Assembly (NCBI RefSeq): GCF_036802865.1
Contig: NZ_DAIRVK010000002.1
Coordinates: forward strand, 310,001 to 374,000
Source of the DNA: Sulfurospirillum sp036802865
GTDB taxonomy: Bacteria; Campylobacterota; Campylobacteria; Campylobacterales; Sulfurospirillaceae
DNA: 64,000 nt
Direction of reading: 5' to 3'
Each line of letters starts with the position of its first letter. Position 1 is the stretch's first letter. This document shows, piece after piece, positions 17,469 to 26,621 of this stretch. The notes under the pieces were generated by a model. The model did not search any database, had not been told where the DNA came from, and saw only the letters and a program-made list of their open reading frames with translations. Made by a program: the position numbers and the translations under genes.

Positions 17469-18953
17469 ATGGATACTCAACAATTATTCATCTTATTATT
17501 GGCGGTACCTGTTTTGGCATCGCTGATCATTTGGTTCGCACCAACACAATTTAAGCTACTAAGCACATTGCACATCATAGCGTCTATGGTCTCTTCTGCC
17601 ATAGCCATGTACGCTGTTAAACACGTCATGCATGGTAAAGTATTTTTTGCATTCCATGATATGTTGTTTATTGATGCGCTTGGTGGTGTCTTTTTGTCTT
17701 TGATTGCTGTAACAGGATTACTGGTTAATTTGTATTCTGTGAAGTATATGCAGTGGGAAATTGACAAGGGTGAGATTAGCACAAAAGATGCGAAACTCTT
17801 TTTTGCACTTGCTCATTTATTTGTTTTCACAATGACGTTTTCGGTTCTTGCGAACAACATTGTCTTGATGTGGGTTGCGATTGAAGCAACAACACTCTCT
17901 TCGGTTTTTATGGTTGCCTTGCATAAAGGCAAAAAATCAACAGAGAGTGGTTGGAAATACATCGTTATTTGCAGTATCGGTTTAGCGTTTGCGCTGTATG
18001 CAACGGTACTTCTTTACAGTGCTGGTTTTTCAGTCATCAAAGATAGCCACAGCATGATGCTTTGGTCTACGCTTATGGCACATGCGAAAGAGATTAATCC
18101 AGACATTTTAAAACTTATTTTTGTTTTTGCTTTGATTGGCTTTGGTACCAAAGCGGGTCTTGCTCCAACCCATACATGGTTACCTGACGTTCACTCAGAA
18201 GGTCCAGCACCAGCTTCTGCAATGCTTTCAGGAATACTCCTTAAATGCGCCATTCTTGGGCTCATTCGTTACTATGCCATTGTCGGAAACTCAATGGTTG
18301 GTTTTGAATACGTCCAAACGGTGATGTTGATTAGCGGTTTGATTACTATTTTTATTGCAGCTCTTTTTCTTATTCGTCAACATGATGTTAAAAGAATGTT
18401 TGCATACCACTCCATTGCCCATATGGGTGTCATCGCTTTTGGTTTAGGTGTTGGTGGAATGGTGGGTGTTTTTGCAGCACTTTTCCATGCATTAGCTCAC
18501 TCTGTTACCAAAGCCTTAGCTTTTTGTGTCACAGGAAATATGGTTCAAATCTATGGCACACGTGACATGACCAAAATGGGTGGACTGATTAAAATAGCGC
18601 CTATTACGGCCATATTATTTGGTATTGCTATTTGTTCCTTGGTTGGTGTTCCTGGTTTTGCAATTTTTGTGAGTGAATTTATGATTATCCAAGAGTCATT
18701 TAACACCATGATTATCTTTCCTTTAGTACTTTTTATCATTGGATTGATCATTATCTTTATTGCAGACTTTTCTCACTTTTTCCTTGCTACTTTTGGCGAA
18801 AGTAAAAGCAAAATTCTCTCTCGCGAAGTAGCATGGAGTGCAAATCTACCACTTATCGGTCTTGCAGCACTCATTATTATCTTTGGTGTGTTCTCTGTTG
18901 AAGGATGGATCACATTACTTAACAGCGCAGTCAAAATTATATTTGTGGCATAA
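17469..18953 (+). CDS. hyfF: Hydrogenase-4 membrane subunit HyfF (antiporter-like)
   Basis: A 494-residue second antiporter-like subunit of the NuoN/NuoL type. GFGTKAGLAPTHTWLPDVHSEG carries the conserved lysine and HyfF-type signature, and FAYHSIAHMGV the middle lysine/His region. With hyfB it gives the membrane arm two antiporter-like subunits, more than Hyc (one) and fewer than E. coli Hyf (three). It ends 10 nt before hyfG. Confidence 0.92.
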   Translation: MDTQQLFILLLAVPVLASLIIWFAPTQFKLLSTLHIIASMVSSAIAMYAVKHVMHGKVFFAFHDMLFIDALGGVFLSLIAVTGLLVNLYSVKYMQWEIDKGEISTKDAKLFFALAHLFVFTMTFSVLANNIVLMWVAIEATTLSSVFMVALHKGKKSTESGWKYIVICSIGLAFALYATVLLYSAGFSVIKDSHSMMLWSTLMAHAKEINPDILKLIFVFALIGFGTKAGLAPTHTWLPDVHSEGPAPASAMLSGILLKCAILGLIRYYAIVGNSMVGFEYVQTVMLISGLITIFIAALFLIRQHDVKRMFAYHSIAHMGVIAFGLGVGGMVGVFAALFHALAHSVTKALAFCVTGNMVQIYGTRDMTKMGGLIKIAPITAILFGIAICSLVGVPGFAIFVSEFMIIQESFNTMIIFPLVLFIIGLIIIFIADFSHFFLATFGESKSKILSREVAWSANLPLIGLAALIIIFGVFSVEGWITLLNSAVKIIFVA

Positions 18954-18963
18954 GGAAAACAGA

Positions 18964-20706
18964 ATGCTTAAAGGTGAAATTTTTATTAATCAACTTAAAC
19001 AAAGAATTACAATTCGCAATATAGAACGACAACAGCCAGAAGATCAAGTCACCATTACGGTGGATCGTAACGATCTTCCTGAGGCTGTTCGTACCCTTTA
19101 TTATGATATGGGCGGTTGGCTTTCAACGATGATTCCAAACGATGAAAGACAGCTCAATGGCAACTATGTACTTTACTATGTGCTCTCTATGGAAGGTGGA
19201 AAACTTACACCTGAAGATGAAGTAGAACAAAATGAAAAATGCTGGATTACCGTTAAAGCTTTTGTTCCAGCGGCTGATCCTACTTTTCCATCCGTAACCT
19301 GCAAAGTACCTGCTGCTGTGTGGTATGAGAGAGAGGCGTATGATCTTTTTGGACTTCGAGCCATTGGATTGCCTGATCCTAGAAGATTGGTTGTTGCGGA
19401 TGATTGGCCTGATAACCTTTTTCCATTACGTAAAGATTCTATGGACTACAGGCATCGACCAGATCCTGTGGATCATAAAGATGAACCTGATTATGATTTT
19501 ATGCACCCATTAGGCTCAGGTGTTGTTGATGTTCCTTTAGGACCTTTGCATATTACCAGTGATGAACCAGGTCACTTTAGATTGTACTGCGATGGTGACA
19601 CGATCATTGATGCAGATTACAGACTCTTTTACCAACACCGTGGTATGGAAAAGTTGGCTGAGAACAGAATGAACTATGACCAAATGGGCTATCTTGCAGA
19701 GCGTGTATGTGGTATCTGTGGTTATGCTCATGCGATTGCGTGTATTGAGGCGGCTGAGCGTGCTATTGGGTTAGATATTCCTCTTCGTGCTCAAGCGATG
19801 CGTGTCATTTGTCTTGAGATAGAAAGACTGCACTCGCATCTTCTCAATATTGGTCTTGCCTGTGAAGTAACGGGCAATGTAAATGCGTTTATGCACATCT
19901 TTAGAATTCGTGAGTTTTCGATGGAACTTGCTCAGCTTGTTACCGGTGGTCGTAAAACCTATGGCAATGTCGTTATGGGTGGCTTGCGCCGTGATATGAG
20001 TGGAACTGAAATTAAAAAAAGTTTAGAACTTATCAAAACGATTGAACAGCAACTCAAAGAAGTTTGGGAAGCTGTCATGGATGACAAAGCGCAAATTGGA
20101 CGTTGGAAAGGGGTTGGTATATTAGATCCTAAAGTAGCGCGTGACTTCTCGCCTGTTGGTCCAAATATTCGCGGTAGTGGTTTTAAACGTGATTCGAGAT
20201 ATGACCATCCGTATGATTTCTTTGACCAAATTGAATTTAATGTAGCCGTTGAATTTGGTTGTGATGTCTTTTCTCGTGAGATGGTTCGTTACAAAGAGCT
20301 TTTAGAGTCCATCTCCATCATTCGTCAATGTTTTGAAATGATGCCAGGCGGTCAAACCATCATCTCTCCTCAAACAATGATTAAACCAGGGGCGTATGCC
20401 ATTGGAAATGATGAAGCACCGCGTGGGGAAAATATGCACTGGATTATGCATGGAAATGCACAAAAAGTCTATCGTTGGAGATGTCGTGCGGCAACGTATA
20501 ACAACTGGTCATCCCTTCGTTATCAATTCCGTGGTAATACCATCGCCGATGCGGCTTTAATTGTCTGTTCTTTAGATCCATGCTATTCATGTACAGAGCG
20601 TGTCACTGTTGTGGATATTAAAAGCCAAAAATCTAAAGTACTCACACATCAAGATTTGAAACGTTATTCTCAGACCTTGAAAAATTCTCCTTTAAAAAAT
20701 ATGTAG
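18964..20706 (+). CDS. hyfG: Hydrogenase-4 large subunit HyfG (group 4a [NiFe])
   Basis: A 580-residue catalytic subunit with a NuoC-like N-terminal domain (about residues 1-175) fused to a NuoD-like hydrogenase domain, as in HycE/HyfG. The nickel ligands are in ERVCGICGYAH (about residue 245) and DPCYSCTER (about residue 538). A 30-odd residue tail after the second motif is the expected substrate of the HycI-type protease encoded at 22446. The ATG at 18964 has TAAGGAAA upstream; the open frame extends into hyfF but that part is not homologous. It reduces protons to H2 with electrons from HyfA/HyfH/HyfI clusters. Confidence 0.95.
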   Translation: MLKGEIFINQLKQRITIRNIERQQPEDQVTITVDRNDLPEAVRTLYYDMGGWLSTMIPNDERQLNGNYVLYYVLSMEGGKLTPEDEVEQNEKCWITVKAFVPAADPTFPSVTCKVPAAVWYEREAYDLFGLRAIGLPDPRRLVVADDWPDNLFPLRKDSMDYRHRPDPVDHKDEPDYDFMHPLGSGVVDVPLGPLHITSDEPGHFRLYCDGDTIIDADYRLFYQHRGMEKLAENRMNYDQMGYLAERVCGICGYAHAIACIEAAERAIGLDIPLRAQAMRVICLEIERLHSHLLNIGLACEVTGNVNAFMHIFRIREFSMELAQLVTGGRKTYGNVVMGGLRRDMSGTEIKKSLELIKTIEQQLKEVWEAVMDDKAQIGRWKGVGILDPKVARDFSPVGPNIRGSGFKRDSRYDHPYDFFDQIEFNVAVEFGCDVFSREMVRYKELLESISIIRQCFEMMPGGQTIISPQTMIKPGAYAIGNDEAPRGENMHWIMHGNAQKVYRWRCRAATYNNWSSLRYQFRGNTIADAALIVCSLDPCYSCTERVTVVDIKSQKSKVLTHQDLKRYSQTLKNSPLKNM

Positions 20707-20715
20707 GAGTCGGTG

Positions 20716-21252
20716 ATGAAACTATTAGATATGACTCGAAAATATGGCAATGCAACATATGACTATCCTCTTGCACCTTATGAGGTGCCTGAAGGATTTC
20801 GTGGTAAGCCCTCTTACGATTATGAAAAATGTATTGGGTGTACAGCATGTGCGGTTGCGTGTCCATCCAATGCCATCAATGTGAAGCTCAACAAAGACAA
20901 ATCAAAATTGGTTTGGGAGTTTAACTGTGCAAGGTGCATTTTTTGTGGGCGTTGCGATGAGGTATGCCCAACTAACGCTGTCATGCTTTCCAAAGAGTTT
21001 GAAATAGCGGTTAAATTTAATAAAGAAGATTTGATGGAGCGTGGTGAGCTTGAGTTGCAACACTGTGAAGTGTGTAAAAAGCCATTTACGACCAAAAAAT
21101 TGATAGCGTATGATCTTGAGCGCCTTAAGCGAGTAGGGTGGAGTGAAGAGACATTGGATGAAAAGACACACTATATTCGTACCTGCCAAGAGTGCAAAAA
21201 AAATAGTGTGGTCGAGCAAATGAATCGATTCTTTGGAAAGGGTAAAAAATGA
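20716..21252 (+). CDS. hyfH: Hydrogenase-4 ferredoxin subunit HyfH (NuoI-like)
   Basis: A 178-residue protein with two [4Fe-4S] motifs, CIGCTACAVACP and CARCIFCGRCDEVCP, of the NuoI/HycF/HyfH family. Further CxxC pairs at the C-terminal end (CEVCKK and CQECKK) suggest an extra metal site. The ATG at 20716 is taken; a GTG lies one codon upstream. It overlaps hyfI by 4 nt (ATGA). Confidence 0.92.
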   Translation: MKLLDMTRKYGNATYDYPLAPYEVPEGFRGKPSYDYEKCIGCTACAVACPSNAINVKLNKDKSKLVWEFNCARCIFCGRCDEVCPTNAVMLSKEFEIAVKFNKEDLMERGELELQHCEVCKKPFTTKKLIAYDLERLKRVGWSEETLDEKTHYIRTCQECKKNSVVEQMNRFFGKGKK

Positions 21253-22073
21253 GTAAAACATATGTCGTGCCCGAAGATATAGCACTTGCTAATTCGGTTG
21301 CCGCAAAATTAGAACACCTTAAAAATATTAAAGGTAGCTTTAGTGTTTACAGAGTTGACTGTGGTTCATGCAATGGTTGCGAGATTGAGATTTTTGCGGC
21401 TATTACACCGATGTGGGACCCTGAGCGTTTTGGTTTTAAACTGGTTCCATCACCAAGACTTGCAGATATTTTGGTCTGTACAGGGCCTTTGACACGCCAA
21501 ATGTACTATCCACTGCTTCGTGCTTATGAAGCAACACCTGATCCAAAAGTTGTAGTAGCTATTGGTGCATGCGGAAGCAGTGGTGGTATTTTCCACGATG
21601 CATACAGTGTTTGGGGCGGAATTGATAAAGTCATCCCTGTGGATGTTTACATCCCAGGATGTCCTCCTCACCCAGCAACCATTCTTCATGGTCTTGCAAC
21701 AGCACTTGGTATTTTAGATCAAAAGCTATCTTTGAAAGTGCATACAAATGGCTCAACTGAGTCTCCTGAAATCAAAGAGTCTTTACTCGGCGATATTTTG
21801 TTTGAGCGTGATATTTTGGCTGAGTCAAAAGTCTTGATGGGCTATCTTTTTGGGCGTAAGTTGTATGACAAATACATCAAAGCGCTCAAAGAATCTCCAG
21901 ACATCAAAGATACCCTCAAAACACGTATTTGTTTGGAGCGATTGGTTCATGAAGAAGAAGATCACAGGTATCAAGAATGTATGCAAACGTTGCACAATAA
22001 AATCTATTTGTCTCATATGCGCAAGTTTAAAGAAATTGATGCGGCAGATTATATGGACTTAGAAAGTAACTGA
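21249..22073 (+). CDS. hyfI: Hydrogenase-4 small subunit HyfI (NuoB-like)
   Basis: A 274-residue NuoB/HycG/HyfI-type subunit holding the proximal [4Fe-4S] cluster: CGSCNGCEIEI (about residue 37), GACGSSGGIF and GCPPHPATI. It is about 20 residues longer than E. coli HyfI because of a charged C-terminal tail. It is translationally coupled to hyfH. Confidence 0.93.
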   Translation: MSKTYVVPEDIALANSVAAKLEHLKNIKGSFSVYRVDCGSCNGCEIEIFAAITPMWDPERFGFKLVPSPRLADILVCTGPLTRQMYYPLLRAYEATPDPKVVVAIGACGSSGGIFHDAYSVWGGIDKVIPVDVYIPGCPPHPATILHGLATALGILDQKLSLKVHTNGSTESPEIKESLLGDILFERDILAESKVLMGYLFGRKLYDKYIKALKESPDIKDTLKTRICLERLVHEEEDHRYQECMQTLHNKIYLSHMRKFKEIDAADYMDLESN

Positions 22074-22101
22074 TAAATACGATGATGCGATAGGAGATGA
22101 G

Positions 22102-22449
22102 ATGATTGAAGTGTGCAAATTAACCAAAAGGCAAATAGACCCTTCATCTAAAAAAATGCCTAAAGAACTTGAACAGGTCAAAATTTTTTCTATGTCCGTC
22201 GGGCATGGAATTGGAACGGTTGATTATGTGGAGTGTATCGGAAAAATAGACGAAGAAGCGTATGACACTATGTTAAAAGAGTGTGGCAAATATGCCCAAT
22301 TTAAATTGGGCAATTTAACCAAATACTTCGAAGTCGAAGTTTTTCCTGAACATGCAGAGTTACTGTATAAAGATATGCCAGAGGGATTTTTAAAAGAAGT
22401 TTTTTATAGGCTCAAAGAAGGGTATGTGATCTTAAGGAAAAGTCTATGA
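22102..22449 (+). CDS. HycH/HyfJ-like formate hydrogenlyase maturation protein
   Basis: A 115-residue protein whose central segment KIFSMSVGHGIGTVDYVECI matches the HycH/HyfJ family needed to mature the large hydrogenase subunit. It sits between hyfI and the protease gene, the same neighbourhood as in E. coli hyc. The start ATG at 22102 has GGAGA upstream. It overlaps the protease gene by 4 nt. Confidence 0.75.
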   Translation: MIEVCKLTKRQIDPSSKKMPKELEQVKIFSMSVGHGIGTVDYVECIGKIDEEAYDTMLKECGKYAQFKLGNLTKYFEVEVFPEHAELLYKDMPEGFLKEVFYRLKEGYVILRKSL

Positions 22450-22904
22450 AAAAAGCCATTTTAATGATTGGAAATACGCTACGAGGCGATGATGGGATTA
22501 CAACCTATCTTGGGCATTTACTCGAAAAAGAGAATTTGGGTTGGCGCGTATTTTACGGTGGCGATACACCTGAGAGTGAATTTCACAATTTAAGAGCGTT
22601 CGGGCCCGATGTGATTGTCGTAGCCGATGCAATGACAGGTACAAAAATAGGCACAGTTGAACTTATTGACATCAGCGATGATCGTGAATACATGTACACA
22701 ACGCATAATTTGCCGATGCCTATTCTTTTAAGTTATTTGAAGGGATTTTGTCAGGTTGTCCTCTTTTTAGGACTCAACGTAGATATTGAAAAAGTACTCG
22801 AGATTGACCCTTCTCTTTCAGAAGAGGCAAAAGAAACAGCACAAAAAGCGCTTTCTAAAATGCTTGAAATCGATGCTATTTTTGATGAAGAAAAGATTAG
22901 TTAA
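22446..22904 (+). CDS. hycI: HycI-type hydrogenase maturation endopeptidase
   Basis: A 152-residue nickel-dependent protease that cuts the HyfG C-terminal tail. IGNTLRGDDGITTYL holds the first acidic ligand, VVADAMTG the second, and TTHNLPMPILLSYL the His, all in HycI order. It is clearly distinct from HydD at 2334, consistent with each protease serving its own hydrogenase. Confidence 0.9.
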   Translation: MKKAILMIGNTLRGDDGITTYLGHLLEKENLGWRVFYGGDTPESEFHNLRAFGPDVIVVADAMTGTKIGTVELIDISDDREYMYTTHNLPMPILLSYLKGFCQVVLFLGLNVDIEKVLEIDPSLSEEAKETAQKALSKMLEIDAIFDEEKIS

Positions 22905-22914
22905 AGGAGTTCGC

Positions 22915-23769
22915 ATGTTATCACCAGCAGAAACCGCACAGTCCTTATCTGGAGGACTCAGACATAAGGCACTGATGCCTTTAATCAGTATTGCTTTTTT
23001 ATCAATTATGGCAGGAAGTTCAATTGCCTTGGGTGACGTTTTTTGGGCACATTCAACGGTAGGTGTAGCAAAATCGGCAGGTATTGGTATCGCCAACTTT
23101 ATTGGTGGTATCGCTTTCTCCGTCGGTTTGATGATGGTTGTCTTCTTTGGTGGACATCTGTTTACCAGCTCTGTTATGTCGGGTGTTTCGACGTATGATC
23201 GTAAATTACCGATTGGTAAAATGGCGGCTTATTGGGTGTGGGTGTGGATCTTTAACTTTGCAGGTGCCCTTTTGACGGCGTATATGTACTACGAATCTCG
23301 TTTGCCACTCAATTATGATGGTGAGATTTTAAAACACTTTGCTGCATTGGGTGCTGGAAAAATGTCTCTTAGTTTTTATTCAGCATTTATTCGAGGTATC
23401 TTTTGTAACGTATTTGTCTGTATGGCTATTTGGGCATCAACAGCAGCAGAAGATACTGCTGGAAAAATCCTAGCTATCTGTTTTATCGTTGGAGCATTTG
23501 TCGCTTCTGGGTACGAGCACTGCGTGGCAAATATGTTCATTATTTCTGAAGCTCTTTTTGCAAAAGCGCATTATTTAGCAGAAGTAGGTGGCGATATGGA
23601 AGCGCTGTCTCATTTGACACATACTTCCATTGCCAGCCTTGACAATCTCACTATAACAAACTTTTTTGTTAAAAATTTATTTCCTGTAACACTTGGAAAT
23701 ATTTGTGGTGGTCTGTTCTTTGTTGGACTTATTGGCTTTATGTCTCATAAAGTAGATATGAAAGCATAA
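22915..23769 (+). CDS. focA: Formate/nitrite transporter family protein (FocA-like)
   Basis: A 284-residue pentameric-channel family protein, the length of E. coli FocA, with the family signature regions GGIAFSVGLMMVVFFGGHLFTS and CNVFVCMAIW, and GYEHCVANM. Given its place at the end of the hyf operon it most likely imports or exports formate. The ATG at 22915 follows AAAGGAG; the frame is open upstream into hycI, but that part is not part of the family. Confidence 0.9.
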   Translation: MLSPAETAQSLSGGLRHKALMPLISIAFLSIMAGSSIALGDVFWAHSTVGVAKSAGIGIANFIGGIAFSVGLMMVVFFGGHLFTSSVMSGVSTYDRKLPIGKMAAYWVWVWIFNFAGALLTAYMYYESRLPLNYDGEILKHFAALGAGKMSLSFYSAFIRGIFCNVFVCMAIWASTAAEDTAGKILAICFIVGAFVASGYEHCVANMFIISEALFAKAHYLAEVGGDMEALSHLTHTSIASLDNLTITNFFVKNLFPVTLGNICGGLFFVGLIGFMSHKVDMKA

Positions 23770-23778
23770 GTTGAACAG

Positions 23779-24015
23779 ATGACATTTAAACAAGAGAGCA
23801 CGGCTCAAAAGGTTCATCAGCACAGAATGCAAAGAACCCTTTTCATCTCTCTTTTAGCAATACAACCCATGGTTGAAGAGGAGGGTGTGCATATACACTC
23901 CTCTTACGCTGTGAGTTCAGGTGTCTTTGATCAATTTTATCATTATGAAATTGACCCAACAAAACGTCAAAAAATAGAAAGAATCAATAAAAAATATGCA
24001 CTTAATCCTCTTTAG
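23779..24015 (+). CDS. Small hypothetical protein after focA
   Basis: A 78-codon frame starting 9 nt after focA. I do not recognise it. It contains a His-rich patch (HQHRMQ and GVHIHSSYA) and a basic end, with no clear membrane segment. The ribosome binding site is weak and its last codons lie inside the hyf terminator stem (from 23996), which argues for caution. If real it would be the last gene of the hyf operon. Confidence 0.4.
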   Translation: MTFKQESTAQKVHQHRMQRTLFISLLAIQPMVEEEGVHIHSSYAVSSGVFDQFYHYEIDPTKRQKIERINKKYALNPL

Positions 24016-24052
24016 ATGACAAAGGGTTGAATCGTAAAAGTGCATTTTTTTT
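23996..24052 (+). terminator. Terminator of the hyf operon
   Basis: ATGCACTT (23996-24003) pairs with AAGTGCAT (24038-24045, last T shared with the tail); the intervening segment also folds in part. A run of eight T follows. It marks the end of the transcript that starts near 13260. Confidence 0.65.
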
Positions 24053-24061
24053 GAAGATAAA

Positions 24062-24078
24062 TATGCCAATTTTGCATA
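24062..24078. promoter_or_regulatory. TATGC-N7-GCATA palindrome upstream of fdhA3
   Basis: TATGC CAATTTT GCATA, 138 nt before the fdhA3 start. It matches the cores of the palindromes at 10588 and 26549. No CooA-type TGTCA-N6-TGACA site was seen here. Confidence 0.55.
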
Positions 24079-24215
24079 GACATAAAAGGAGTTTGAATAC
24101 AAGAGACAGGATTGATAGTATGCGGTGAAAGTGCGCTTTACAGAGTGTAGCTTTTGAAATTCGTTTAAAATCTTAGGAGTTTGGTAAAACTCACTACATA
24201 ATAAAAGGAAATAAA

Positions 24216-26459
24216 ATGAGTAAGTCACGTGTGATATGCCCTTACTGTGGGACTGGATGTAATGTTGATTTGCAAGTAGAAAACAACAAAATTATCAAAG
24301 CAGAGGGTGCAAAAAATCATCCTGTTAATGATTCGCAATTATGTTTGAAAGGGCTTTATGGCTGGGATTATGTGGGCGCAAACGATCGTTTGACTATGCC
24401 GTTAATCCGTAAAAAAGATGGAAAATTTTCAAAAGATGGCGAGTTCGTTGAGGCTTCATGGGATGAAGCACTAGATCTTGTGGTCTCAAAATTTAAAGAA
24501 GCAAAAGAGAAGTATGGTCCTGATTCGATTGCGGGTAATTTTTCAGCGCGTTGTACGTTAGAGGAAAATTACGTGTCTCAAAAATTTATGAGAGTGGCTA
24601 TTGGGAGTAACAATGTCGACCATTGTGCGCGTGTGTGTCACGGACCTACCGTTGCGGCACTGGCTAGAACGATAGGTAATGGCGCTTCTACAAACAGTTT
24701 TACGGAGATTGGTTTGTACAGTAATTGTGTAATGATGATCGGCTCAAACCCTGCAAGTGGGCATCCTATCGCTGCTATGCATATCCAAAGAGCGCTTGAT
24801 AGGGGCGCTAAACTCATTGTGATTGATCCGATTAAAACAGAGTTTGCGCAAAGAGCAGATGTGCACATTCAACTACCACCTGAGCATAACATTCCGATTA
24901 TGAATGCGATGCTAAATTATATTATTGCTCATAATTTGTGTGATGATGATTTCATCGCAAACTATACGGTAGGTTTTGATTATGTCAAAGAGGCTGTTAA
25001 AGAATACACCACTGAGTATGTTTCAAAAATGACAGGTGTAGAAAAAGAGTTGATCGAAAAAGCGGCTCATATGTATGCGACGATCAAACCAGCGGCAATT
25101 TCGCACGGTATGGGTGTCACGCACTTTAATCATGGCGTTGGCAATGTTTTTGATGTCTCTAACTTATTTTTATGTACGGGCAATATCGGTTATTTAGGTG
25201 CAGGCGATCATCCTCTTCGTGGTCAACAAAATGTTCAAGGTGCTTGTGATATGGGTGTTTTACCGAATGTATTCCCGAACTTAAAACCTGTAACAGACCC
25301 AAATGTGAGAGCTTTTTATGAGAAACTGTGGGACTGCAAACTGGATGGAAAAATCGGTATTCATAAAACGCAAATTCCTGATGGCATTATGGAGGGAAAG
25401 ATCAAAGTCTTTTACACCATCGGTGAAAACCCTGTCATCTCAGAGCCCAACACCAACCACTTCTTAAAAGGGTTAGCACATCTTGACTTTTACGTGGTGC
25501 AAGATCTCTTTTTAACCGAAACGGCACTGAAAGCAGACGTGGTATTACCAGCAGTTTCCGTGGCTGAAAAAGAGGGCTGTTATGCTAATGCGGAGCGTCG
25601 CATTCAACGCAGTCACAAAGCGGTCAATCCTGTGGGAAATGTGAAACAAGACTGGGAAATCATCGGTGAAATTGCCAGACGACTCGGTGCGAAAGGGTTT
25701 GACTATACCTCTCCTGAGCAGATTTGGGAAGAGGTACGCATCTCTGATCCTGCGCGTTTTGGTGGTATGAGTTACGATCGTTTAGAGAAAGAAAACGGCT
25801 TGCATTGGCCGTGTCCAACACTCGAACACCCAGGTACGCCTTTGATGTACATGGATAAAAAGTTCTATACACCCGATCAAAAAGCACGTTTTGCGCCTGT
25901 TACGTTTGTGGACGATAAAAGCGAAATTCCTGCGGCGCAAAAAGCGCTGGCACAAAAACTGAACCTTCCAGAGGGTTACCCACACATGGTTGGTTCTGTC
26001 GATGAGAAAACGAATGAGGAGTATCCTCTTAAACTCCTTACCATGCGTAAAGTTTACCACTACACGGTAGGAACAATGACAAGGAGATCTCCAGCATTAG
26101 AGTGTGGAGCGGACGCTCTTGGACCAACAGCTGAGATCAATCCTGAAACAGCCAATGAATACGGTTTGGAAGAGGGTGATTTTATAGCAGTAGAGAGCAG
26201 GTATGGCTCCATTGCTATTAAGGTAGAAGTGACCGACATTGTTCCCAAAGGCATTATGCAGATGGCATTTCACTACTGGGAAGCACACTCTAATGAGCTT
26301 ACGAGCAATGGTTTGGATGCCATTTCTTTTACACCAACGTACAAAGCGGCAGTAAAAATGCACAAAATTACGCCTGAAGAGTATCTTCAAACACTGAAAG
26401 AGAAAAAAGAGAAGTTTTATTCTCAAAAGATCACGTATGAAGATCGCCATCACCATTGA
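24216..26459 (+). CDS. fdhA3: Cysteine formate dehydrogenase, FdhF type, copy 3
   Basis: A 747-residue bis-MGD formate dehydrogenase with Cys (TGT at 24636-24638) at residue 141 in CARVCHGPTV. The motifs CPYCGTGC, QLCLKG and PLRGQQNVQGACDMG are present. It is closer to fdhA4 than to fdhA1/fdhA2, so two subfamilies exist, each with a Sec and a Cys member. The C-terminus ends in three His residues. It is separated from the hyf operon by a terminator and has a different upstream palindrome, so it is probably regulated separately. No dedicated electron-transfer subunit is adjacent; partner HyfA or a soluble acceptor is possible. The start ATG has AAAGGAAAT upstream. Confidence 0.93.
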   Translation: MSKSRVICPYCGTGCNVDLQVENNKIIKAEGAKNHPVNDSQLCLKGLYGWDYVGANDRLTMPLIRKKDGKFSKDGEFVEASWDEALDLVVSKFKEAKEKYGPDSIAGNFSARCTLEENYVSQKFMRVAIGSNNVDHCARVCHGPTVAALARTIGNGASTNSFTEIGLYSNCVMMIGSNPASGHPIAAMHIQRALDRGAKLIVIDPIKTEFAQRADVHIQLPPEHNIPIMNAMLNYIIAHNLCDDDFIANYTVGFDYVKEAVKEYTTEYVSKMTGVEKELIEKAAHMYATIKPAAISHGMGVTHFNHGVGNVFDVSNLFLCTGNIGYLGAGDHPLRGQQNVQGACDMGVLPNVFPNLKPVTDPNVRAFYEKLWDCKLDGKIGIHKTQIPDGIMEGKIKVFYTIGENPVISEPNTNHFLKGLAHLDFYVVQDLFLTETALKADVVLPAVSVAEKEGCYANAERRIQRSHKAVNPVGNVKQDWEIIGEIARRLGAKGFDYTSPEQIWEEVRISDPARFGGMSYDRLEKENGLHWPCPTLEHPGTPLMYMDKKFYTPDQKARFAPVTFVDDKSEIPAAQKALAQKLNLPEGYPHMVGSVDEKTNEEYPLKLLTMRKVYHYTVGTMTRRSPALECGADALGPTAEINPETANEYGLEEGDFIAVESRYGSIAIKVEVTDIVPKGIMQMAFHYWEAHSNELTSNGLDAISFTPTYKAAVKMHKITPEEYLQTLKEKKEKFYSQKITYEDRHHH

Positions 26460-26466
26460 TGACGTG

Positions 26467-26496
26467 TAACATGAGGTACAGAGGTACCTCATGTTA
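26467..26496 (+). terminator. Hairpin after fdhA3
   Basis: A perfect 13-bp stem (TAACATGAGGTAC with its complement) around AGAG, 7 nt after the fdhA3 stop. No T run follows, so it may be a transcript-stabilising 3' end rather than a classical terminator. Confidence 0.6.
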
Positions 26497-26548
26497 TCAA
26501 GAGAGGTTAGCCTTTTTACCAAGGGTTAATCTGTCTTAATGAGATTTA

Positions 26549-26567
26549 ATATGCTAATTTAGCATAT
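26549..26567. promoter_or_regulatory. TATGC-N7-GCATA palindrome upstream of fdhA4
   Basis: A perfect 19-bp palindrome, ATATGC TAATTTA GCATAT, about 180 nt before the fdhA4 start; third copy of this motif, all before fdhF-type genes. Confidence 0.6.
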
Positions 26568-26621
26568 TTGCAGGAGGAGTCCATGGAATGAGAACGAAGC
26601 AAAAAAGTCAAAAATAAATTA

